Assembly: GCA_028690255.1 (NCBI GenBank) | Contig: JAQVBP010000003.1 | Location: 33,553-40,217 of the forward strand | Direction of reading: 5' to 3' | DNA length: 6,665 bases | Origin: Methanosarcinaceae archaeon | GTDB lineage: Archaea > Halobacteriota > Methanosarcinia > Methanosarcinales > Methanosarcinaceae | In this document: positions 1-5,320 of the stretch, in pieces | How positions within the stretch are numbered: position 1 is the stretch's first letter | How the letters are laid out: each line of letters opens with the position of its first letter | Program-made: the position numbers and the translations under genes | Notes under the pieces: model-generated | Seen by the model: the letters and a program-made list of their open reading frames with translations, nothing else | The model's database searches: none | Told to the model about the DNA's origin: nothing

Positions 1-220
1 CCGAGTGAGCAGATCAAAACCAGGTTTTTAGTCCTCTTGAGTGAGCGGATCAAAACCAGGTTTTTTAGTCCACCCGAGTGAGCAGATCAAAACCAGGTTT
101 TTAGTCCTCTTGAGTGAGCGGATCAAACCAGGTTTTTTAGTCCACCCGAGTGAGCAGATCAAAACCAGGTTTTTTAGTCCACCCGAGTGAGCAGATCAAA
201 ACCAGGTTTTTAGTCCTCTT
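1..220. repeat. Tandem array of 36/37-bp units
   Basis: Six complete units begin at 3, 39, 76, 112, 148 and 185, and a seventh begins at 221 and diverges after about 10 bases. Bases 1-2 fit the end of an earlier unit, so the array continues left of the window. Each unit starts GAGTGAGC, then A or G, then GATC, followed by an odd dyad AAAACC-A-GGTTTT and TTAGTCC. Units end in one of two ways, TCTT (36 bp) or ACCC (37 bp). Unit 4 has lost one A. No unique spacers lie between units, so this is not a CRISPR array. No protein is supported here. The array lies downstream of serA on the serA coding strand. Function is unknown. Confidence 0.95.
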
Positions 221-262
221 GAGTGAGCGGAGCGAGCGAAAAGGACGCGTGCTCCCGAAGCG

Positions 263-318
263 CAACTCGGGAAGCACAACTCGGGAAGCACAACTCGGGA
301 AGCACAACTCGGGAAGCG
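263..318. repeat. Four tandem 14-bp repeats behind serA
   Basis: The unit CAACTCGGGAAGCA starts at 263, 277, 291 and 305, with the last copy ending GCG instead of GCA. A fifth copy would begin at 319 but fails after CAA. The last unit ends 9 bp before the serA stop codon. Just outside the array, TCCCGA (253-258) is the inverse of TCGGGA at 267-272 and can form a 6-bp stem with an 8-nt loop. Read on the serA strand this stem is followed by GC-rich sequence and then CCTTTTCG, so a weak role in ending the serA transcript is possible but unproven. Confidence 0.93.
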
Positions 319-327
319 CAATTAGGC

Positions 328-1899
328 TTACAGCACAACAAGTTTTGCGTCGAGGATGCCGGGCACCTGTCTGAGCTCTTCGAGGATGGCCTCAGGCACA
401 TCGGAATCGACATTCAGAGCCATCATGGTTGTCCCACCTACTTCCACCCTTCCGACCTGCATACCGGAGATGTTGATGTTGTTTGCCCCGAGAGCCATAC
501 AACATGGTCCGATCACGTTCGGTCTGTTGATGTGTTTTGCAAAGATCATGCGGCCGGCAGGGAAAATGTCTACTCTGTCCCCGTCAAGGGCAACGATCTT
601 GGGCTCGTCTCCGACAACGGTTCCGGAAATCATCTTTGTTTCGTCGGCCCTGGTCAGGCGGATGGTGATGGTGGAGGCATATTCCTCTGCGGTCTCGGAC
701 TTGCTTTCAACGACCGCGATCTTCCTGGCCTTGGCAAGAGCAGGGGCGTTGACGTAGTTGACTCCGGACCCGAGCGCCATTTCCAGAAGCCCCTTGAGGG
801 CGGAAACGGTAAGGGGCCTTGTGTCCTTTCCGGAGATCTCTCCGTTGTACCCGATTTCAACCTTCTCATAGCTTCTATCCATGAGCTGGCCTGCAATCTT
901 GCCCATGATTTCCGCAAGCCTGAGGTAAGGAGCAAGTACAGCCATGGCTTCCGGCCTGACCGAGGGAATATTGATTGCGTTTTTTGCAGGCCCGTCTCCC
1001 AGAACGGAGACTATTTCGTTTGCGATATCAACTGCCACGTTGACCTGGGCTTCTTCAGTAGAGGCTCCGAGATGAGGGGTGACAATAACATTGTCAAAGT
1101 CCAGAAGAGGGTTGTCAAACGGAGGTTCGCTAACAAAAACATCCAGAGCAGCCCCTCCGACCTTTCCGCTTTCAACGGCTTTTGCGAGGGCTTCTTCATT
1201 GATAATGCCGCCCCTTGCGCAGTTGATGATTTTGACTCCGTCCTTCATCAGAGCGAACTGTTTCTCGTCAAGGATGTTCCGGGTTTCCTTAGTAAGGGGG
1301 GTGTGCACCGTGATATAGTCCGCTTCCTCTGCAATCTCGTTTACCGTGCAGAGCCTGACTCCGAGTTCCGCAGCCCGCTTCTCGGAAATGAATGGGTCAT
1401 AGCCAAGCAGGTTCATCTCAAGCCCTGCGGCCCGCTTTGCGACCTCGGAACCGATTCTCCCAAGCCCGACAACTCCGAGAGTCTTGCCTTTGACCTCGAC
1501 TCCCATAAACTTGCTTCGTTTCCATTCCCTGGCCTTGAGGGAAGCATTTGCCTGCGGGATGTTCCTGGACATGGCCATCATCATGGAAATAGTGTGTTCT
1601 GCGGCCGAAATCATGTTCCCTGCGGGGGCGTTGGACACAATGATCCCTTTTCTGGTGGCTGCGTCAACGTCGATATTATCGACCCCGACTCCGGCCCTTC
1701 CAATGATCTTGAGCTTGTCGGCCGCCTCGATTACCCGCTGCGTTACCTGGGTACCGCTGCGCACAACAAGAGCGTCAAAATCCTTGATCTTTTCCACCAA
1801 TTCGTCCTCGGAAAGCCCGGTGGAAACATCGACGGTAAAATGCTGTTTTAGAATCTCCACACCTTCGGAAGAAAGTGAATCACTTACCAATACTTTCAT
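328..1899 (-). CDS. serA: D-3-phosphoglycerate dehydrogenase
   Basis: This 523-residue cytosolic enzyme oxidises 3-phosphoglycerate to 3-phosphohydroxypyruvate with NAD, the first step of the phosphorylated serine pathway. Visible landmarks are the N-terminal substrate-domain half (1-100), the Rossmann motif GLGRIG (145-150) with Asp168 placed to bind NAD ribose, and the catalytic set Arg229 (CARGG), Glu258 (SEPP) and His276 (TPHLGAS). An intervening domain (about 315-450) and a C-terminal ACT domain (about 454-523) follow. Length and order match the long, ACT-containing SerA class. The start is supported by GGAG on the minus strand at 1909-1912, 9 nt before ATG. In the ACT domain the usual RPG turn reads RPN (NRPNVIG), which could affect serine sensing. 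The gene stands alone; repeats begin 9 bp after the stop. Family assignment is very secure. Confidence 0.97.
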   Translation of the reverse strand: MKVLVSDSLSSEGVEILKQHFTVDVSTGLSEDELVEKIKDFDALVVRSGTQVTQRVIEAADKLKIIGRAGVGVDNIDVDAATRKGIIVSNAPAGNMISAAEHTISMMMAMSRNIPQANASLKAREWKRSKFMGVEVKGKTLGVVGLGRIGSEVAKRAAGLEMNLLGYDPFISEKRAAELGVRLCTVNEIAEEADYITVHTPLTKETRNILDEKQFALMKDGVKIINCARGGIINEEALAKAVESGKVGGAALDVFVSEPPFDNPLLDFDNVIVTPHLGASTEEAQVNVAVDIANEIVSVLGDGPAKNAINIPSVRPEAMAVLAPYLRLAEIMGKIAGQLMDRSYEKVEIGYNGEISGKDTRPLTVSALKGLLEMALGSGVNYVNAPALAKARKIAVVESKSETAEEYASTITIRLTRADETKMISGTVVGDEPKIVALDGDRVDIFPAGRMIFAKHINRPNVIGPCCMALGANNINISGMQVGRVEVGGTTMMALNVDSDVPEAILEELRQVPGILDAKLVVL

Positions 1900-2013
1900 A
1901 CTAATATTCTCCAGATAAAGACATACGAATGAAGTAATTTAATTTTTAATCGTGGATATCAATCGAGTTAATCAGATGTAACAGGCAGGAAACCCTATTT
2001 TGCTTAATTATAG
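1900..2013 (-). promoter_or_regulatory. serA leader and candidate promoter
   Basis: The ribosome-binding site TGGAGA lies at 1908-1913 on the minus strand. Two AT-rich blocks could serve as archaeal TATA boxes: one around 1936-1950 (minus strand ATTAAAAATTAAAT) and one at 2004-2013 (minus strand TATAATTAAG). The first would give a very short leader, the second a leader of roughly 80 nt. Neither is a perfect TTTATATA box, so the choice is uncertain. Confidence 0.35.
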
Positions 2014-2026
2014 GTAAAGACGCCCT

Positions 2027-2151
2027 TCACGATTCCCCAGGCAGAAGGCCTGAGACTTCAGTCGTGAGAGGAATACCTTCAACTTTCAGGCATTCCGTTC
2101 CACGTTTGGATTTCTCCACTCTGTTTTTGAAACAGGTTCCCGTAACAGAGT
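2027..2151 (-). ncRNA. Candidate structured RNA, three hairpins
   Basis: Three inverted repeats lie head to tail. H1: 2118-2125 with 2144-2151 (ACTCTGTT/AACAGAGT), 8 bp perfect, loop 18; an inner alternative pairs 2121-2126 with 2130-2135. H2: 2070-2077 with 2089-2096 (GGAATACC/GGCATTCC), 8 positions with one A-C mismatch, loop 11. H3: an outer stem 2027-2032 with 2062-2067 (TCACGA/TCGTGA) and an inner stem 2038-2042 with 2048-2052 (CAGGC/GCCTG). The strand is assigned from the TnpB-like frame overlapping it and is not proved. The arrangement would suit a TnpB-associated guide-RNA scaffold (omega RNA), but no known family was confirmed. Confidence 0.35.
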
Positions 2152-2266
2152 AATTTTTAACTGTAATCCCTGGCAAATGTTGTATTATGCTTTTCATGCA
2201 CAGCACACGCCTATATCTCAGGACATTTAATACTGGCACTATAGAGCTTACAAACTGAGGAAACAT
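2027..2266 (-). pseudogene. Possible TnpB C-terminal remnant
   Basis: A 79-codon open frame ends TECLKVEGIPLTTEVSGLLPGES. The last 40 or so residues resemble, to my eye, the variable tails that follow the zinc ribbon in archaeal TnpB (IS200/IS605 OrfB) proteins. The catalytic RuvC motifs and the CxxC zinc ribbon are absent, and the upstream half looks random and AT-rich. If related to TnpB, it is only the last part of the gene. There is no convincing ribosome-binding site, so I do not think it is translated as a gene of its own. It overlaps three adjacent hairpins, which is what the end of a TnpB gene with its guide-RNA scaffold would look like. Chance similarity remains a real possibility. 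Confidence 0.28.
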
Positions 2267-2396
2267 TTGTAGGTATCATAATATATCAACGTATTCAATT
2301 AAGACTTAAGGTCCACAGCGAAATAACCTATGCAATTCATCATTAATTGTAATTTCGGCTGGCTATTTTGAGCTTGAAAATTAATATGTTCAATAG

Positions 2397-2410
2397 AAAT
2401 TATATATAGG
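2397..2410 (+). promoter_or_regulatory. Archaeal TATA box, plus strand
   Basis: The sequence GAAATTATATATAGG (about 2396-2410) is the best TATA-box match in the window, with an A-rich stretch on its upstream side as expected for a TFB recognition element. Archaeal transcription normally starts about 25 bp downstream of the box centre, here near 2428-2432. That is exactly where the three-stem structure at 2431-2490 begins. The box could also be read on the minus strand, but its flank fits the plus direction better. Confidence 0.5.
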
Positions 2411-2430
2411 TATTCAATGACGTATCTTTA

Positions 2431-2504
2431 GGCCGGTCAATCAGGGCTTGCCAAAACAAGCCTCCCACCTTAGTGGGGGGTTATTGACTGCTTCCCACTG
2501 TTTT
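2431..2504 (+). ncRNA. Candidate small structured RNA
   Basis: A closing stem pairs GTCAAT (2436-2441) with ATTGAC (2483-2488). Inside it are a hairpin GGCTTG (2445-2450)/CAAGCC (2457-2462) with loop CCAAAA, and a hairpin CCTCCCAC (2461-2468)/GTGGGGGG (2473-2480) with loop CTTA and one G-T pair. The two inner stems share CC at 2461-2462, so they compete at the junction. GTGGG can also pair with CCCAC further on at 2494-2498. Sequence ends in TGTTTTAAC, a weak T-tract. The TATA box at 2397-2410 fits a start near 2430. Alternatively, read on the minus strand, this is a palindromic terminus of an IS200/IS605-like element. No coding potential is seen. Confidence 0.42.
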
Positions 2505-2682
2505 AACGTGTGTAGTTGAAACTTAAGCAATATCAAGTTTACCCGTTTTTTCACCTACCAGAACTTTCAGGAACGTCCACTATTTAAGCCTGACCCGCTC
2601 AACCGAACGCCCGGGACTTTTTAGCCGGAGAAAACGGAGAAAACGGAGAAACCGGAAACTCGCTTTTCCAGCAGACAATTTT
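2505..2682. other. Gene-free stretch behind the rpa operon
   Basis: No open frame, tRNA or strong hairpin is seen. The only pattern is three 9-bp tandem copies of CGGAGAAAA starting at 2626, 2635 and 2644. On the operon strand these read as repeated TTTTCTCCG blocks. Together with AAAAATTG near 2675, they give the pyrimidine-rich, T-run-rich downstream sequence often seen where archaeal transcription stops, so the rpa operon probably ends here. This is inference from composition. Confidence 0.35.
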
Positions 2683-3603
2683 TCAACTCACCGGCCTGAT
2701 GACCCCGATCCTGGGCTCATAACACTGGCCTTCGGCAAGCAGGGACCTGACCGCCTCTTCCACGGTTTCTTCAGGCACCCCCCTGAAAGCGGCCTCTTTA
2801 AGGAAAATTCCATAGTCCACTCCTTTTCCTTTCCCCATTTCACGCATGAGTTCAAGGGCAAACTCCTTAATATCAGCTTCCGCTCCTTCCGCATCCTTCG
2901 AATCAAGGTTAAGGGCCCTAAGGCCTTCTTTGAGAGCTCCCCCCAGCTGCCTTAAGAATTCACCATGATGCCGCCCCCCCTCCTGCTCAAGAGCCAGGGA
3001 AATCCCTTCTGCAAGTTCGGCCGGGACCCCGGTTTTTACCAGGTATTCGGAAAGTTCGAAGCCTGAAAAGCCGCTTGAAAGGGCCTTCGAAAAAGCTTCA
3101 AGCCTCTCAACCGTCTGTTCAGCGGTATCCACAACCCAGCGGTTCCGGAGTTCCTCGTCCACAACATTGACCTCTTCGGCCCTGACGGAAACAAAGACAG
3201 AACCCGCTTCCGGCTCAAAAACCCTGGCTTTTCCACTAAGCGCAACAAAGGCCGGGACCTCGACCGTTGAAAAGAAAATGGAAGCTTCGGGCTGGAACTG
3301 CCCCGCATACACGGTAAAAGCCCCGGTCGGGTCAACGACCCTGGCCTTCCACATATCGTTTTGCTCTCCCACATTATCAATTTCGGTAAGGACGCCCACT
3401 ACAAAGACCCGATTAATAAGCAGCCCCAGGGGACTTAAAAGGAAATTGGGGGTTTTGGAATCCTTTTCCCCCATCCGGTCCTCCGCTCTCAAAGCCCCTC
3501 CGGGGAGAGGCTCAGGAGCTACACCCCTGCCAGGGGCTTCAAGATTCCTTGCCGCTTCAAACTCCTTTGCAAAAACCCTTTTTGCAACTTCCCTCTTAAG
3601 CAT
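2683..3603 (-). CDS. RPA-associated protein (COG3390 type)
   Basis: A 306-residue protein of the family encoded beside archaeal RPA genes and thought to join or assist the RPA complex on single-stranded DNA. An N-terminal basic segment is followed by a low-complexity linker (20-50) and a single OB fold (about 60-150, NRVFVVGVLTEID through DPTGAFTVYAG to AFVALSGKARVFE). A helical stretch (160-255) and a C-terminal winged-helix-like part (about 258-306, GVDYGIFLKEAAFRGVP then EEAVRSLLAEGQCYEP) follow. Two adjacent ATGs (3606 and 3603) are available; I chose 3603 because GGAGG then sits 6 nt upstream rather than 3. The gene starts inside the last codons of rpa, overlapping by 8 bp, which suggests translational coupling. 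Upstream in-frame ATGs would run deep into rpa and are unlikely. No third operon gene follows. Confidence 0.9.
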   Translation of the reverse strand: MLKREVAKRVFAKEFEAARNLEAPGRGVAPEPLPGGALRAEDRMGEKDSKTPNFLLSPLGLLINRVFVVGVLTEIDNVGEQNDMWKARVVDPTGAFTVYAGQFQPEASIFFSTVEVPAFVALSGKARVFEPEAGSVFVSVRAEEVNVVDEELRNRWVVDTAEQTVERLEAFSKALSSGFSGFELSEYLVKTGVPAELAEGISLALEQEGGRHHGEFLRQLGGALKEGLRALNLDSKDAEGAEADIKEFALELMREMGKGKGVDYGIFLKEAAFRGVPEETVEEAVRSLLAEGQCYEPRIGVIRPVS

Positions 3604-4999
3604 CATCCACCTCCCCGGCAACCGGAGAAACCGCACGGCTCCGGACCCGGTTTTCCTCCATCGAATCAAGCCTGTGCAGAAGTTCCACGGCCCTGACCGC
3701 AAGGTCATCTTCGGGCGCCCGGACACTTTCCGCAACAAAGGATACCCCGTACTCTGTCCTTGAGGCATTGCCCCGGACGGATAGCACGCGGCCCGTCAGG
3801 ATCCTTCTGAGGTCTTCGAAGACCGCGTCCTTAGAGATATCGGAATACATGAGGGCTTCGGCCTCCTCAAGGGTCTTGCCGTAGATCAGTTCGGAAAGTT
3901 CCCTGTTAAACATAACGGGGACCGTGCCCGTGCCGTCGTCAAGAACTGCCTTGATGCGCATGTCCCGGACCCCCTCAACTTTGCCGTGCATCCTGCAGCT
4001 CCCTTTCTGGACCGCCCTGCCGCATTCCGGGCAACGGGAAATGACTCCCGATCCCGGCCGGACCGAGACCACATTTCCGGAAGTAACAACGTCAAACAGG
4101 CCGTCCCTGGCCTCGACTTCCCTCATTTTCAGGGGAACAGGATCTTTTTTCACGGACTCGAAAGAAAAAGCAAGCTCTCCGGCCTCAGGCCCATCGATAA
4201 CGGAAACCCGGGTCCCGGCCAGGAATTCCACGGAAGGGACTCCCCGAAACATCCGGACAGCTGCGGTATCAAACCGGATTATGCTCCCTATATCAACTCC
4301 CGGAAGCTTCGCCCAGGAAGTAAAGGGCAGCCTTGCGGTCTCGTCCGCAAGCACCCCGCTGATTACGGTAGCCTGCCTGCCCTTTACGACCACGTCCCTG
4401 TGGGAAAGCTGAAGCACAGAGGCTGCGGCACTTACCGAGAGGTCCAGAGAACTGATATCCCTCAGTTTCTTTACGGGACTTTTCGAAAGCTCTTCGAGGG
4501 AAGGCAAAGAGGCGGGGGTCCCTGCCCCCTCGGGCACTTTCGAAACAAGAGAGCGTTCCTTGATCGAGAGCCTGACCCGGTTTTTCCAGACCCGGGTATG
4601 GGCGTTCTTTACGTTAATCACCTCTCCGACCTGACAGGGGAGTTCCTGCCAGGAAGAAAAAGGAACCGAACCCGTTTCGTCCGCAAGTACCCCGGTGTAG
4701 AGGGTCGAGGGCCTGCCCTCAACGGTCCCTTCGGTCGGGCGGAGAGCTTTTTCAGAAAGTTCAAGGATTCTGCCGTTAATCTCGAAGTTCTTCAGGTTGG
4801 GGGCGAGGTCCTTTACCTTAAGCTCCTTTTTCAGGCTTTGCTGAGCCCCTCCGAACTTTCGGAGCAGGCTCTGCTTTGCAACATCAGGCGGTACCCGGAA
4901 AGCGAGCAGCTTTTCAAACTCTGCCCGGATCCCTGTCGCCTCTATATCTCCAAGCGCCCGGGTTAACTCCTCCAGGTGGGGCGCAATTTTTTCGTTCAT
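3596..4999 (-). CDS. rpa: Replication protein A, OB-fold/zinc-finger
   Basis: This 467-residue protein binds single-stranded DNA in replication, repair and recombination. A helical N-terminus (1-60) is followed by OB fold 1 (about 63-150), OB fold 2 (about 180-265) and a third OB-like region (about 295-430) into which a zinc finger is inserted: Cys323, Cys326, Cys335, His338 (C-X2-C-X8-C-X2-H). OB folds 1 and 2 share a repeated signature, GVLADETGSVPFSSW at 103-117 and GVLADETARLPFTSW at 215-229, which points to internal duplication. The layout matches the RPA2/RPA3 class of Methanosarcina rather than the four-OB RPA1; which paralogue it is cannot be told. Start 4999 is chosen because GGAGG (5007-5011) precedes it by 7 nt; the frame is open to an ATG at 5083, which has no such site. 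It is the first gene of the operon. Confidence 0.93.
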   Translation of the reverse strand: MNEKIAPHLEELTRALGDIEATGIRAEFEKLLAFRVPPDVAKQSLLRKFGGAQQSLKKELKVKDLAPNLKNFEINGRILELSEKALRPTEGTVEGRPSTLYTGVLADETGSVPFSSWQELPCQVGEVINVKNAHTRVWKNRVRLSIKERSLVSKVPEGAGTPASLPSLEELSKSPVKKLRDISSLDLSVSAAASVLQLSHRDVVVKGRQATVISGVLADETARLPFTSWAKLPGVDIGSIIRFDTAAVRMFRGVPSVEFLAGTRVSVIDGPEAGELAFSFESVKKDPVPLKMREVEARDGLFDVVTSGNVVSVRPGSGVISRCPECGRAVQKGSCRMHGKVEGVRDMRIKAVLDDGTGTVPVMFNRELSELIYGKTLEEAEALMYSDISKDAVFEDLRRILTGRVLSVRGNASRTEYGVSFVAESVRAPEDDLAVRAVELLHRLDSMEENRVRSRAVSPVAGEVDDA

Positions 5000-5100
5000 C
5001 TTCAGGCCTCCGTATGAGACTATTTTGAAAATCAATTCTGACTTGAATTTTCCTGTATTGCCCGGTTGCAGAAAGTTCTGCAAATAGAATGAAATCCCGG

Positions 5101-5231
5101 AAAGATAGATATTTTACGAATTAAGACCAAGAAGCTATTAAAAATTAATTATTATCCGGCCCCTCTTATATTAAATAATATCCTTAATCACCTTAGAAAC
5201 ATTAATACTATTTGAAATTAATAAAAAGTGT
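5101..5231. promoter_or_regulatory. Divergent promoter region, rpa/surface gene
   Basis: This AT-rich block separates the divergent rpa and surface-protein genes. Plus-strand TATA candidates are TTATATTAAATA (5166-5177) and TTAATAAAA (5218-5226). The latter would start transcription near 5248, giving a leader of about 70 nt. Minus-strand candidates for rpa are GTAAAATATC (5109-5118) and the AT stretch at 5135-5154. A small dyad ATATT-AAAT-AATAT sits at 5168-5181 and could bind a regulator or simply reflect AT-richness. Individual boxes are weakly supported. Confidence 0.4.
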
Positions 5232-5257
5232 TTACACCCTGAACTGCAGCTTTGGGC

Positions 5258-5299
5258 TTCCGGGCCGGCCACAGGAGAGGACGAGCAGGTAACCCGGAA
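5258..5299 (+). promoter_or_regulatory. Leader stem-loop ahead of surface gene
   Basis: TTCCGGG (5258-5264) and CCCGGAA (5293-5299) form a perfect 7-bp GC-rich stem with a 28-nt loop. The stem ends 6 nt before the ribosome-binding site. This leader is much more GC-rich than the DNA just upstream. A role in mRNA stability or in limiting ribosome access is possible but not demonstrated. Confidence 0.35.
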
Positions 5300-5305
5300 A
5301 TTGAA

Positions 5306-5315
5306 AAGGAGGAGG
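5306..5315 (+). promoter_or_regulatory. Strong ribosome-binding site
   Basis: AAGGAGGAGG lies 5 nt ahead of the ATG at 5321 and is the strongest Shine-Dalgarno sequence in the window. It fixes the start of the surface-protein gene. The earlier in-frame ATG at 5252 has no such site and would place this sequence inside the coding region. Confidence 0.9.
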
Positions 5316-5320
5316 TTTTC

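Larger units (their letters stand above)
2000..2500 (-). mobile_element. Possible IS200/IS605-type relic
   Basis: If the TnpB-like tail and hairpins at 2027-2151 mark a right end and the palindromic block at 2431-2490 marks a left end, this 0.5-kb stretch would be an internally deleted element without transposase. The DNA between them (2152-2430) is AT-rich and holds no gene. A 9-bp direct repeat GTATTCAAT occurs inside at 2291-2299 and 2410-2418, possibly the scar of the deletion. The boundaries are guesses, and IS200/IS605 elements make no target duplication that could confirm them. Confidence 0.25.

Noticed and set aside
1..220. CRISPR array with 36/37-bp repeats
   Set aside because: Unit length is CRISPR-like, but the units follow each other directly with no unique spacers, and no cas gene is present.
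150..374. 74-codon frame across the two repeat arrays
   Set aside because: Its sequence is simply the repeats translated, followed by the antisense of serA; no start signal or family resemblance.
223..1851. 542-codon plus-strand open frame
   Set aside because: It lies antisense to serA, which has all catalytic motifs. The frame begins in the repeats, has no ribosome-binding site, and its composition is that of a shadow frame.
2160..2430. tRNA or conserved RNA in the AT-rich stretch
   Set aside because: No cloverleaf, no GTTCRANNC-like T-arm and no strong pairing apart from the flanking blocks already listed.
3604..3768. Longer N-terminus for the RPA-associated protein (start at 3768)
   Set aside because: It would overlap rpa by more than 170 bp with antifamily composition, and GGAGG points to 3603.
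3986..4966. 326-codon plus-strand frame opposite rpa
   Set aside because: Shadow of rpa; no ribosome-binding site and no recognisable motif.
5000..5083. 28-residue extension of RPA from ATG 5083
   Set aside because: GGAGG 7 nt before ATG 4999 marks the start, and the extension is rich in residues typical of untranslated leader.
5252..5320. 23-residue extension of the surface protein
   Set aside because: It would place the strong ribosome-binding site inside the gene and move the signal peptide away from the N-terminus.
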